48,902 nucleotides of DNA from Ruminococcus sp. (GCA_017410265.1 JAFQRC010000015.1:1-48902), one strand, 5' to 3'. Counted from the stretch's first letter, positions 8,044 through 16,830 are shown. Translations and numbers: made by a program. The notes: generated by a model not told the origin, from the letters alone.

Positions 8044-9093
8044 CTATATGCAGTATAAGTTTAAATCCCAGCAGGGGATGTATGGGTGTTTGCGAAGATA
8101 AAATTTATAGTCAGGGTTAATGGAGTGGATTTCATTTATCAGTGTGAAGAAGTCACTGTTTGTATGGTATGCTGCGATGTTTAGCTTTGGTTTGCTTTTT
8201 AGCGTTTTTGTCATACCGAGAAGCATTTTGTGTTCCATACCCTCGATGTCAGCTTTGATATAAGAAAAATCGCCGTGTTCTGATACTATTTCATCAACGC
8301 TTTTTGTGCTGATTTGCACTCCGTTTTTATCATTCAGTACAGACTGTCTGCCGCCGCCCTTTGATACAAGCATGGTGTCCGCTCTGTCAGAAATTCCGAT
8401 GTTAAGTGACGAAAAGTTACTTAGCGTAGAGCAGTGCTCAGTTAGCTTCTGGTGGTTTTTGAGGTTTGGTTCGACAGCGAGTATTTTGATGTATGAATTT
8501 GTATAATGTAGAAACTCGTCGACAGTATCTCCGCGATATGCGCCTAAATCGAGATAACTTTCGTTATCGCTGAGTTTTAATATGTTTTCAAACACCTCGT
8601 CTTTTTCGCTGTCGATGATGTCTAAATATGATAGCTTTCCGCTATATAAAAAGTACAGTGCGTTTTCAAAGACTTCCTTCGATTTTTCGTCAGTGAGAAG
8701 TGAGTAGGCGTGATATATATCATCCTTATATTTTGATATAAATTCATCGTCAATTATTTCGTCGCCGTATACGGGCACATTCGGAACTAAAAGCGTGTGC
8801 TTTGAATTGACTTTTCTTATGTGCTCCATAACATAGTCGAGTGATGAAGCAAAGCAAAGCGCGACGATAAAATCAGGAAACTCATTTTCAAAGTCTGACA
8901 TCTTTTTGACGGTGAAGCCTCTGAAATTCTGGTATCGTACAAAGTCGTCGCTTGCCATAACTCCACTGCATTTTATATTTCGTTTTTCAAACTCGTTTAG
9001 CACCTTGTCGGCACCGTTACCCATACCGTAGAGTACGACAGGTAGCTCGCTGTTTTTAAGTTTATCCCAAACACATAAATTATCCTTTATCAT
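8044..9093 (-). CDS. FkbM-family methyltransferase with N-terminal Rossmann-like domain
   Basis: A 349-residue protein in two parts. Residues 15-120 look like a nucleotide-binding fold starting VVLYGMGNGADKVLNEF, as seen in surface-sugar modification proteins. The C-terminal half is an FkbM SAM-dependent methyltransferase: SYLDLGAYRGDTVDEFL binds SAM, followed by LAVEPN, the acidic YIKADIEGMEHKMLLG and a final AAYH. FkbM enzymes methylate hydroxyls of polysaccharides or natural products. It follows the lipoprotein gene by seven bases in the same direction, and the two likely share a promoter. No glycan cluster is present, so the acceptor is unknown. Confidence 0.8.
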   Translation of the reverse strand: MIKDNLCVWDKLKNSELPVVLYGMGNGADKVLNEFEKRNIKCSGVMASDDFVRYQNFRGFTVKKMSDFENEFPDFIVALCFASSLDYVMEHIRKVNSKHTLLVPNVPVYGDEIIDDEFISKYKDDIYHAYSLLTDEKSKEVFENALYFLYSGKLSYLDIIDSEKDEVFENILKLSDNESYLDLGAYRGDTVDEFLHYTNSYIKILAVEPNLKNHQKLTEHCSTLSNFSSLNIGISDRADTMLVSKGGGRQSVLNDKNGVQISTKSVDEIVSEHGDFSYIKADIEGMEHKMLLGMTKTLKSKPKLNIAAYHTNSDFFTLINEIHSINPDYKFYLRKHPYIPCWDLNLYCI

Positions 9094-9100
9094 AAAACTC

Positions 9101-10138
9101 CTATGGGTTGCAGGTTTTGCACGGTGTGTAGCCGTTATTTATAGCTTCTTCTCTCTTATCAAAAATAACGCGGTTTTTCTTTTTGATATCCTTTGCTCCG
9201 CTACAGCTACTTAAATGAAATTTCCTGCTGTTTTTGTTTCCGATGTAGGAAAGAGAAGTATCGTTTTTTGATGTAGTAACAGAAATTTCCTCGTTATCGT
9301 AGAAAAATTCTATATTGCTTCCATCGGATACAGCAACAACTGTGCCTAAAATATCGGTGCGGTAGGTAGCGATGTTGCGAGCATTCAGGCTGTTTATAGT
9401 TTCAACATGAGGGTGACCGTAATCGTTGTACATACCACACATAATAACAGCGTAGCTAGGGTCAACTGCGTCTAGAAATTCATTACAGCTCGAGGTTGAT
9501 GAGCCGTGATGGCCGACTTTGAGAACATCGGCAGAAAGGTCAGCTCCATTCTCTATCATTTCATGCTCGACTTTTTTCTCGGCATCACCTGTGAGCAGAA
9601 AAGAAGTGTTGCCACACTCAGCTTTTACTACAACTGAGTAGTCGTTGTATCCTTCATAGCTTTTCCCGTAAGGTCCCATGATTTCAAAACTGGAGTTACC
9701 AAAGGTGTAGGTACTATGAACCTTTGCATCAATGTAATTTACATTGTTGTTGTCGACAGCGTAGAGTACATTGAGCCAGGTTTTAGTCTGCTGGTCTGTT
9801 TCAACTGTGATAAAATTATCCACTGAAAAAGTTTCTATAACCTCAGTCAGACCGCCACAATGGTCAGAGTGAGGGTGGGTAGCGATAACATAGTCGATGC
9901 TACTGACATCGTTGTTTTTAAGATATTGGCAGACAGTAGCACTGTATTCAGCTTCACCTGCGTCGATTAATACGAAATCGTCCTGACTCTCAAGCAGGAT
10001 ACAGTCACCCTGACCGACATCTATAAAATGAGCGATAAGGTCGCCCTCGTAGCTTGTTCGCGCAGACAAAAATGAGCATGAGCACAGTGAAAGCACTACT
10101 GCTATGCATATAAAAAGTGATAAAATTTTCTTAATCAT
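9101..10138 (-). CDS. Secreted metallo-beta-lactamase-fold lipoprotein with Ada-type zinc tail
   Basis: A 345-residue lipoprotein (signal sequence ending LCSC) with the metallo-beta-lactamase fold of the ComEC/Rec2 C-terminal type. The core reads HFIDVGQGDCILL, the metal motif THPHSDHCGG, LLTGDAE and KVGHHGSSTS. Competence-associated members cut DNA, but without the ComEC membrane channel this is a free surface hydrolase, probably of nucleic acids or phosphodiesters. The last 45 residues, from YIGNKNSRKFHLSSC to YTPCKTC, form the four-cysteine zinc module of Ada, common at the end of secreted nucleases. It leads a two-gene unit with the FkbM gene and has a good promoter. Confidence 0.82.
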   Translation of the reverse strand: MIKKILSLFICIAVVLSLCSCSFLSARTSYEGDLIAHFIDVGQGDCILLESQDDFVLIDAGEAEYSATVCQYLKNNDVSSIDYVIATHPHSDHCGGLTEVIETFSVDNFITVETDQQTKTWLNVLYAVDNNNVNYIDAKVHSTYTFGNSSFEIMGPYGKSYEGYNDYSVVVKAECGNTSFLLTGDAEKKVEHEMIENGADLSADVLKVGHHGSSTSSCNEFLDAVDPSYAVIMCGMYNDYGHPHVETINSLNARNIATYRTDILGTVVAVSDGSNIEFFYDNEEISVTTSKNDTSLSYIGNKNSRKFHLSSCSGAKDIKKKNRVIFDKREEAINNGYTPCKTCNP

Positions 10139-10164
10139 CGGGCACCTCCGATTAGTCTGTATCT

Positions 10165-10193
10165 ACTATACACCAAAGAAAAAATCTTTTCAA
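10165..10193 (-). promoter_or_regulatory. Promoter of the MBL-fold lipoprotein gene
   Basis: Reverse-strand TTGAAA (10193-10188) and TATAGT (10170-10165) are 17 bases apart; GGAGG precedes the start at 10138. Confidence 0.65.
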
Positions 10194-10215
10194 TAAAAGT
10201 TTTTCAGGATAAAAT

Positions 10216-10244
10216 TTGCAAACATCATAAAAATGTGCTATAAT
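10216..10244 (+). promoter_or_regulatory. Promoter of the AraC-family gene
   Basis: TTGCAA (10216-10221) and TATAAT (10239-10244) are 17 bases apart, 20 bases before the start codon. It diverges from the promoter at 10165. Confidence 0.65.
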
Positions 10245-10264
10245 AACCTTGACGAGGTGATTAT

Positions 10265-11143
10265 ATGCCAAACGGATACCGTTGTAAGTACGAAATTGTT
10301 ACCGCGGACACTAATCTTCCGGGTAAGGTCGTGCTTTACGAAAAACCGGGATGCGAATGCTTTACTAACAAGCATTGGCACAAGAATCTTGAAATTGATT
10401 ATATCGTAAAGGGCAGAATGTGGACTATGCAGAACAATGTCGACAGAGATATTTCTGACGGCGATTATGTAGTTGTTAATTCTGAGGATGTTCACCAGAC
10501 CTGCGGTAAAAATCCTGATGAAGAGGTTAAATATCTGGTTGTACTGTTTTCGTACAACTACATTAAAGTATATTTCCCTGACTTTGAAAACTACACTTTA
10601 GATGTCAATAAGAACGAACAGGCTAAACAGCGTATAGCTAACCTGCTCAAAGCGATTGTTTTCGAAATGGAAAACAAAGGTGAGTTTTCGGACTTGAAGA
10701 TTTCCTGCGCTATGAGCCAGATTCTGATGATACTTTTCACAAAGTGCAGGGTGAAGAAGGAAAACATCACTGATAAAGAGCCTACCGATGACCTCGAGTA
10801 TGCTAAAAAAGCTATCGACTTCATCAAGGAGAATTACAAGGAGAGAATCAGTCTGGACGATATTTCTTCTTATGTCGGTCTGACTCCTACATATTTTTCC
10901 CGTTATTTCAGACAGAGCACACGAAAGACATTTAAGAATTACTTGAATCTTGTCCGCCTTGAGAATGCGTTGCTTGATATCCAGAACAACAACGACAGCG
11001 AAACCCACGCTGCGCTTTCTAACGGTTTTCCTAGCGTTAAGTCTTTTATCGCAGTGTTTAAGAGTGTATACGGTTGCGCCCCTAGTGAGTATGTGAAGAT
11101 TTATCACGAGCTTCCGCAGATTTCTGAGATAAGGAAGATTTAG
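10265..11143 (+). CDS. AraC-family transcriptional regulator
   Basis: A 292-residue DNA-binding regulator. The N-terminal 110 residues form a cupin-like sensor with HWHKNLEIDYIVKGR and a DGDYVVVNSEDVHQT strand pair, the layout of sugar-sensing AraC proteins. The C-terminal 100 residues carry two helix-turn-helix units: ISLDDISSYVGLTPTYFSRYF and the second ending VKSFIAVFKSVYGCAPSEY. The start has GAGGTG upstream. It is divergent from the MBL lipoprotein gene and has its own terminator. Its targets and ligand are not evident; adjacent genes of carbohydrate uptake are absent. Confidence 0.88.
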   Translation: MPNGYRCKYEIVTADTNLPGKVVLYEKPGCECFTNKHWHKNLEIDYIVKGRMWTMQNNVDRDISDGDYVVVNSEDVHQTCGKNPDEEVKYLVVLFSYNYIKVYFPDFENYTLDVNKNEQAKQRIANLLKAIVFEMENKGEFSDLKISCAMSQILMILFTKCRVKKENITDKEPTDDLEYAKKAIDFIKENYKERISLDDISSYVGLTPTYFSRYFRQSTRKTFKNYLNLVRLENALLDIQNNNDSETHAALSNGFPSVKSFIAVFKSVYGCAPSEYVKIYHELPQISEIRKI

Positions 11144-11175
11144 AGCTAATAAAGTTTAATATGAATACATATGAA

Positions 11176-11208
11176 ACAACCCCGCTTCTATTCAGCGGGG
11201 TTGTTTTT
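11176..11208 (+). terminator. Terminator of the AraC-family gene
   Basis: ACAACCCCGC pairs with GCGGGGTTGT across nine bases, followed by TTTT. It also faces the 3' end of the LCP gene on the other strand. Confidence 0.88.
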
Positions 11209-11212
11209 GTAA

Positions 11213-12487
11213 TTAATTCACTTTAACATAGAATAAGTCGAGCATGAGCTCCATAAGAGTATTCTGGTCAACAATGAACTCAGCATACTCACCTTTTGTG
11301 ACGGTACCCGGAACATTGACAAATTCGATTTCCTTGTATGAATCAAGGCCTGAAATGGCTGTTGTTGCAAGGTAGGTCATTTTTGCAGGTGTGAGATTTG
11401 TGGTTGAGTTATTTTCGACTGTATTGTACAAGTCCAGAACAAGCGACGGGTCACTTTTTACACTGCTGAAAATCTCAGCGATAAACGCAGAGATAAACTG
11501 CTTCTGGCGTGACATTCGTGCATTATTTGAATCAAGCTCGTTTATGTCACGAGTGCGGACATAGGCTGTAGCATCGTTGCCATAGAGGGTAACTGTTTCG
11601 CCCGGATAAATAGTCCTGTTATAGTAGTCTGAATAAAACTCTGTATCCGATGTAATAGTCACTCCGCCGATAGCATCGGTAGCAAGTCCGATAGCAGGGA
11701 TGTCGAAGGAGAAGTATGTGTCAAACGGCATTCCGTAGAAAAGTCTTTCTAAGCTAACTAAGGTGTTTTCACAGCTTGTGTGTTTACCATCTCCGTAGGC
11801 GTAGGATAGACAAAGCTGCATGTTCTCAGTTCTCAGAAACTCGCCTGAAGTGTTGTACACATTGACATCAACCATCGCATCACGCGAAACGCCGAGTATT
11901 GTTACCTTATTGTTGCTGGTGTCAATAACAGCTATGTAGATAGCATCAGCCTGTCCGTTGGCACCTATTATATTCTCGATAGCTTCACCTTTTTTTCCTG
12001 TGTCAATACCCATCATAACAACAGTTGCCACCTTCTCGTTAAAAGCATATGTACTACCGTTGTAGGCGATGGTTTTACCGCCATCTGTAACACTTTCGAT
12101 GTTTTCAACCTCAGGAGCAGGTTCGATTTCAACATCTTCATAGTTGTGCATAGCGGATTCGCCAATTTTATTGAAAACAAAGAGTGTGCCTGCTACGGCT
12201 ATCACTAACGCAAGTAGGACACAAAGAATAATCAAGAGCACTTTGAGCGCCTTCTTTTTCTTCTTTTTTCTGTGAGGTCTTGCGTAAATATATTCGATAG
12301 AGTCGTTGTGTTCACTTGACCGGTGGGAGTCTGAGCTTTTTTTTGAGTGTGATTTTTTGTTTTGTTTTTTTCTTTTAGGCTGAGGTATCACATACTCAAT
12401 TGATTCTAGCTCGTTTTGATTAGGATTTGAAGTGACGAGCTTTTTGTCGCCTGTGTATTCGAAATCGTTATTCTGTATCTCGCTCAT
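11213..12487 (-). CDS. LytR-CpsA-Psr (LCP) family cell-wall ligase
   Basis: A 424-residue membrane-anchored enzyme that attaches secondary polymers such as teichoic acids or capsule to peptidoglycan. The first 80 residues are cytoplasmic, very basic and rich in Lys/Ser/His (runs of lysine just before the membrane), followed by one membrane span LIILCVLLALVIAVAG. The LCP domain shows VVMMGIDTG, ILGVSRDAMVDV, IGGVTITSD and the arginine cluster YVRTRDINELDSNNARMSRQ. The ATG at 12487 overlaps the end of the sortase gene by 20 bases, so translation is coupled; an extra upstream TTG adds one residue. The pairing with a sortase places both in surface assembly. Confidence 0.9.
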   Translation of the reverse strand: MSEIQNNDFEYTGDKKLVTSNPNQNELESIEYVIPQPKRKKQNKKSHSKKSSDSHRSSEHNDSIEYIYARPHRKKKKKKALKVLLIILCVLLALVIAVAGTLFVFNKIGESAMHNYEDVEIEPAPEVENIESVTDGGKTIAYNGSTYAFNEKVATVVMMGIDTGKKGEAIENIIGANGQADAIYIAVIDTSNNKVTILGVSRDAMVDVNVYNTSGEFLRTENMQLCLSYAYGDGKHTSCENTLVSLERLFYGMPFDTYFSFDIPAIGLATDAIGGVTITSDTEFYSDYYNRTIYPGETVTLYGNDATAYVRTRDINELDSNNARMSRQKQFISAFIAEIFSSVKSDPSLVLDLYNTVENNSTTNLTPAKMTYLATTAISGLDSYKEIEFVNVPGTVTKGEYAEFIVDQNTLMELMLDLFYVKVN

Positions 12488-13292
12488 CAACTAAAACCCC
12501 CTGTACTAAATATCTGACATTACCTCCGCCGTTCATACAAGTGCTGAGTGTGAGAATACGGTCTTGAGTGTTAAGCGTAATGCCTTCTCTTACATTACAG
12601 TAGTACGGACGCTGTAGAAGAGTAGAATCCAGATATTCACTGAAGCTGTTTTCTTCTCTCATATTAAAGGAATTGAGAATATGTCTGTCATCGTACTGGT
12701 AAGCGGAGTATATAAGGTATGTGTAGATTTTGTCTTTAGTGAAGACAAACATTGTGTTATTGTTATCAAAAAAGGTCTTGTCATTAAATTTATGAAGTGT
12801 GGCAAACATACTTCCGTTGAGCATGTTGTGACCATAGAGCACCGTGACAGGATCGGAAAAATCTTTGGCATTCTGTTTTTCAGAGTAGATAGTACCTGAA
12901 AACTGGTAGTTTTTGTAGACATTGTGGGTGAGGTAGAAACTGTCGTTCATACCTTCGCCGCTTTGTGCCACAGGGTAGTCGACATTGGTGTCAGGAATGT
13001 AAATCCACGCGTAAATGTCAGGATTAATCTGCATCAACTCGTTAAAGTTTACAAAATCCTGCTCTCCCAGTTCCTCTGTGGTATAAAGGAAACGCTCGGT
13101 AGGAGGTTCTGTAACAGCTACGGTTGTCTCGTCGTAGGTAGCAACAGAAGGCTCTGTGGAGTGATATTCCTGAATTTCCTTTGTGGTGTCAAAGAAAAAG
13201 TACCACGCAAGGTAGCCTGCGCATAAAAGGAAGGCGAGTATCGCGATGATAAGTACAATTATCCATATAATTTTAGCGGATTTCTTTTTCAT
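12468..13292 (-). CDS. Class B sortase
   Basis: A membrane-anchored cysteine transpeptidase of 274 residues that joins proteins carrying an NPQT-like sorting motif to the cell wall. One N-terminal membrane segment (IIWIIVLIIAILAFLLCAGYL) is followed by a Thr-rich stalk and the sortase barrel. Catalytic residues are visible: His in VLYGHNML, Cys in LTLSTCMNGGG, and Arg in NVRYLVQG. It has the long insert between the barrel start and the histidine typical of SrtB. It is co-transcribed with the LCP gene from a consensus promoter. The neighbouring small protein at 13448-13678 carries a matching tail, making it a candidate substrate. Confidence 0.9.
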   Translation of the reverse strand: MKKKSAKIIWIIVLIIAILAFLLCAGYLAWYFFFDTTKEIQEYHSTEPSVATYDETTVAVTEPPTERFLYTTEELGEQDFVNFNELMQINPDIYAWIYIPDTNVDYPVAQSGEGMNDSFYLTHNVYKNYQFSGTIYSEKQNAKDFSDPVTVLYGHNMLNGSMFATLHKFNDKTFFDNNNTMFVFTKDKIYTYLIYSAYQYDDRHILNSFNMREENSFSEYLDSTLLQRPYYCNVREGITLNTQDRILTLSTCMNGGGNVRYLVQGVLVDERDTE

Positions 13293-13348
13293 AAATATTC
13301 CTCGAGAGATTAAATTTCATAAATCAAGATATATAAAAATACATAATA

Positions 13349-13377
13349 ATTATACAACCGCAGAAGTTTTATGTCAA
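13349..13377 (-). promoter_or_regulatory. Promoter of the sortase-LCP operon
   Basis: Reverse-strand TTGACA (13377-13372) and TATAAT (13354-13349), both full consensus, are spaced 17 bases, 57 bases upstream of the sortase start. Confidence 0.82.
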
Positions 13378-13407
13378 TTGATAGAAAAGAAGTCCGCACA
13401 AAAAACA

Positions 13408-13430
13408 AAAGCTCCGCAAAACGGAGCTTT
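13408..13430 (-). terminator. Terminator of the small surface protein gene
   Basis: AAAGCTCCG pairs with CGGAGCTTT around five bases, with a T-rich run on the reverse strand. Confidence 0.8.
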
Positions 13431-13447
13431 TAGAGATTTCTCTGTGA

Positions 13448-13678
13448 TTATTCTTTGATTTTCTTAACAGCTAAAACTGAAGCTGCTGCTGTCATCATAA
13501 CTCCAAGTGAGCCAAGTACAACAGCACTGTCGGCTGTCTGTGGTGATGTTGTTGAACCGCTACCGCCTGGCTTGTCAGTTTCAGGCTTAGCAGTAGGGCT
13601 GATCTCAGCAAAAGCAGAAACAGTGCCCATAACGAACATCATAATAGCTACAACAGCAATTGTGATAAGCTTTTTCAT
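13448..13678 (-). CDS. Very small secreted protein with sortase-type SPQTADS anchor
   Basis: A protein of 76 residues from the ATG at 13678, which has GGAGG upstream (the frame is open further but without a site). It consists of a signal peptide (MKKLITIAVVAIMMFVMGTVSAFA), about 24 Pro/Thr/Gly/Ser residues, the motif SPQTADS, a hydrophobic segment and a final VKKIKE. That is the order of a sorting signal: motif, membrane helix, basic tail. The mature protein after sorting would be only about 25 residues. It sits next to the class B sortase gene but is transcribed on its own. Family members are seen in gut Clostridia; function is unknown. Confidence 0.75.
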   Translation of the reverse strand: MKKLITIAVVAIMMFVMGTVSAFAEISPTAKPETDKPGGSGSTTSPQTADSAVVLGSLGVMMTAAASVLAVKKIKE

Positions 13679-13769
13679 AATAATTCCTCCAAATATTATA
13701 ATGTAAGATATTAAACCCATTAATAGATATATTGAGTATATCATAGAGAAAATAAAAAGTAAAGTGATT

Positions 13770-13880
13770 TTTAACCAAAATTTCGGCTTATTTTTTGGTT
13801 AAGTTGTTCGAAAGAATCAGGTTTTTGAGCGTGTTGAGAAAACTCAATGCGGGATTCAAATCCGCAACGGGTCACATATA
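13770..13880. other. Hairpin-rich stretch between divergent genes
   Basis: The 360-base gap between the small sorted protein and the dockerin protein contains TTAACCAAAA/TTTTGGTTAA, then TTGAG-AAAA-CTCAA, then GCGGAT-type pairing at GCGGGATTCAAATCCGC. I recognise no known riboswitch. The forward promoter is not clear; a TAAAAT near 13953 is the best -10 candidate. Confidence 0.3.
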
Positions 13881-14040
13881 TACAAAAATAAGCTTGAAAA
13901 TTTGTTACACATTGTTTCATAAATTGCTTTATTTGTAGTGTTATATGTGTTAAAATATATGTGTAAAAAGCAAGGGACTGTCGAAAGCATCTTCTACCAG
14001 CGCTCTTGCCAAACGGATTTTTTTATCTGGAGGAATAAGT

Positions 14041-16794
14041 ATGAAAAGAATCATTGCTATTACACTCTCGGTGCTTGTTATGATGTCTGCAGTAGTGTGT
14101 TCTTTCAGCGTAAGTGCTGCCAGCAATGCTACAGTTACCTATAGTTTTACAGGTAGCGAGGCATCTAAAGCAGGCTTTGCTGAGGGTACTATCAGCGTCA
14201 AGAACAACACATCATCCACAGCTACATACTATCTGTACTGGGCAGATTCGACTAAAGCTCTCGACGGCTACAGACAGATTGCTACTTTGAGTGTAGCTGC
14301 TGGTGCTACAGGCACATATAAAATGCTTGACCATACAGCTATCCCGCCAAAGGCTACTCAGCTGATAGCTATTCAGTCAGGTTCTGTGCCATCAAACAAG
14401 AATGTGTCAAACGCAGCGGGTGCTTACACTATCCCTGCCTACAAGAAACTTACTGATACAACTACACTTTACACATTCGGTGCTTTTTCTGATCCTCAGA
14501 TAGCTAACGACAGCTATGGTTCAAGTTCTTACCCGAATGACGAAACCCACTGGGCAAAAGCTCTCGAAACCTTTGCAAAAAGAGATGTTGACTTCCTTGT
14601 ATCTTCCGGCGATATCGTCAACGACCAGAATGGTAGTCAGACATACGCCGCTGAATATCAGAGATACCAGAAAATCTTAGCCGACTCTTCTTATTGCGGT
14701 CCTGTTTATGAAGCAAATGGTAACCACGATGTAGGAACAGTATGGAATAAAAACGGTAATTACTACAATTACAACGATCCTTTTATCAAGGGTACAGGTC
14801 TTGATTCTGATATTAATACAATCAAAGCCGGCAAACCTTACTTTGAGATTACAGAACCTGTTACAGGCGACCACTTTATCTTTATGGCGCTTGAGGGTGG
14901 ATTCTACACAGACAGAGGCACACAGTTCTCCACAGCTCAGCTTGACTGGCTCGAGGGACTTCTCAAGAAGTATAAAAACGATGGTAAAAACATCTTCATC
15001 TTAGAGCACGCTAATGTTCAGGGTTGGGGTAGTGGTGACAAACTCACAACTCCTTACTATTATGACCTTGGTCTTAACCGTAACAGTGCTGATGTTAAAC
15101 GCTTCATTTCTCTTATGGAGACATATAAAGAGTGCGTTATCATCACAGGTCATACTCACTTAGAGCTCGGTGCTCATCTCAACTACTCTGATAATAACGA
15201 TTCCTCTGCTGTTATGATGCACAACAGTGCTATCGGCGGTGTAAGACTTCTTATTGACGGTGTAATAGAAAGAAAGAATGTTCCTCTTGGTACGAGCGAG
15301 GGATATTTGGTTGATGTATATGAAGATTGCATTATCTTCAACGGTGCTAACCTCTATTACAATGAAATTATGCCTGACTGTACATATATCATTCCTTTTG
15401 ATACATCAGCTAACGGCGAAATTCCAACAGAGGAGCCAACTTCAAAACCAACAGGAACTCAGACTCCTACTTCAAAGCCTACAGAAACAACTGCTCCTAC
15501 AACACCTACTGATTCAGGTGAAGTTACAGAAGGCTATTATCTCGTAGGTTCATTAAACGGAAAGAAACTCTGGGATGCCGGCACACTCACTGCAGACAGA
15601 AAGCTGTATGCTAATCCTGGTGTTTCGGGCGAGTACTTCCTGCCGTGGACATTCTACGGTGGAGATGAGCTCAAGATAGTTCACTTTAACGGCTCGAGTA
15701 TCGACCAGTGGTTTAACGATGGTGGCGATAACTACAAAATCGGAGCTGGTACAGACAAGGTTGGTGACACCACTATTTTCTTCAGACCGGCAGGAAACAC
15801 CTCTTGGTCTTATAAATGGTTTACTGTTCAGCCAAGGTCATCAACAGATCCTACAATCCCACCAACTGTTGCTCCGACAACAGCGCCAACAGTGAAACCA
15901 ACCGAGAAACCAACTGAGAAACCAACTGAGAAACCAACTGAGGAGCCAACACAAAAGCCAACTCAAGAGCCAACACAAAAGCCAACTCAAGAGCCTACAG
16001 AAGTACCTACTACACCTAGTTGGTTACTATATGGTGACGTCAACCTCGACGGCATTGTTGCTGTTGTAGATGCAACCTACATTCAGCGTAAAGTTGCTCT
16101 TATTGAGGACCTTTATGATGAGCAGATTGTAAACGGCGATGTTGATGCTGATGGTAATATCACGGTGCTTGATGCTACCTTCATTCAGCGTAAGATTGCT
16201 AAAATGCTTGACAAATTCCCTGTTGAAGAAACTTCTGCGAAAGCAGTTGCTGTAACAGGAGCTTCCGATGTAGCTACACTTATTGCTACAGCAAAGGCTG
16301 ACCTTTCAAAGTACTACACATTCTCGTCATACGACCAGTATCAGGCTGTTAAGAAGCTCGTTAAACAGTTGCAGGCTTCAGGAGATACATCACAGACAGC
16401 CTATAATAAGCTTAATTCTGCTTACACAGAGCTTACTGAAATATTAGAAGCTTTGAGTGCAAAGATGGTAGACAAAGTAGATGTCTACTTCACTAACAAT
16501 TGTGGCTGGAGTACAGTCAAGTACTATTGTTGGAATACAGCTACCGGAAACAAAAACAGCGAATGGCCGGGTGCTGATATGAATAAGGCTTATACAAACA
16601 GTTATGGTCAGGATGTTTACAAGGTAACTCTTGAACCATCCGTTTATAATAGCATTATTTTCAATAACGGTAGTGGCGGAGGAAGCAACCAGACAGTAGA
16701 CATCGCTTATGCTACTAATGTTTCCAGTATAGGTTACCAGACAAACGGTAATGATTCAGAGGGTAAGTACTTAGTATCTACCTGGCAGCCGTAA
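14041..16794 (+). CDS. Secreted metallophosphoesterase with dockerin, FIVAR and starch-binding CBM26 modules
   Basis: A 917-residue modular exoprotein. In order: signal peptide (1-27); a small beta domain; a calcineurin-like phosphoesterase (about 145-400) with FSDPQI, SGDIVND, GNHD near 226 and GHTH near 369; a Pro/Thr linker; a beta-sandwich (about 497-600); a long linker of repeated PTEKP and PTQEP units; a type I dockerin (about 663-725) with the two calcium loops GDVNLDGIVAVVDATYIQRK and GDVDADGNITVLDATFIQRK; a FIVAR-like helical region; and a C-terminal CBM26-type starch-binding module with WPGADM and IIFNNGSGG. The dockerin would dock it on a cohesin scaffold and CBM26 would hold starch. 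What phosphoester it cleaves is unknown. RBS GGAGG precedes the start. Confidence 0.88.
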   Translation: MKRIIAITLSVLVMMSAVVCSFSVSAASNATVTYSFTGSEASKAGFAEGTISVKNNTSSTATYYLYWADSTKALDGYRQIATLSVAAGATGTYKMLDHTAIPPKATQLIAIQSGSVPSNKNVSNAAGAYTIPAYKKLTDTTTLYTFGAFSDPQIANDSYGSSSYPNDETHWAKALETFAKRDVDFLVSSGDIVNDQNGSQTYAAEYQRYQKILADSSYCGPVYEANGNHDVGTVWNKNGNYYNYNDPFIKGTGLDSDINTIKAGKPYFEITEPVTGDHFIFMALEGGFYTDRGTQFSTAQLDWLEGLLKKYKNDGKNIFILEHANVQGWGSGDKLTTPYYYDLGLNRNSADVKRFISLMETYKECVIITGHTHLELGAHLNYSDNNDSSAVMMHNSAIGGVRLLIDGVIERKNVPLGTSEGYLVDVYEDCIIFNGANLYYNEIMPDCTYIIPFDTSANGEIPTEEPTSKPTGTQTPTSKPTETTAPTTPTDSGEVTEGYYLVGSLNGKKLWDAGTLTADRKLYANPGVSGEYFLPWTFYGGDELKIVHFNGSSIDQWFNDGGDNYKIGAGTDKVGDTTIFFRPAGNTSWSYKWFTVQPRSSTDPTIPPTVAPTTAPTVKPTEKPTEKPTEKPTEEPTQKPTQEPTQKPTQEPTEVPTTPSWLLYGDVNLDGIVAVVDATYIQRKVALIEDLYDEQIVNGDVDADGNITVLDATFIQRKIAKMLDKFPVEETSAKAVAVTGASDVATLIATAKADLSKYYTFSSYDQYQAVKKLVKQLQASGDTSQTAYNKLNSAYTELTEILEALSAKMVDKVDVYFTNNCGWSTVKYYCWNTATGNKNSEWPGADMNKAYTNSYGQDVYKVTLEPSVYNSIIFNNGSGGGSNQTVDIAYATNVSSIGYQTNGNDSEGKYLVSTWQP

Positions 16795-16830
16795 GCTGTA
16801 CGTTTTAAAATAATAGTTTAGATTAGCATC

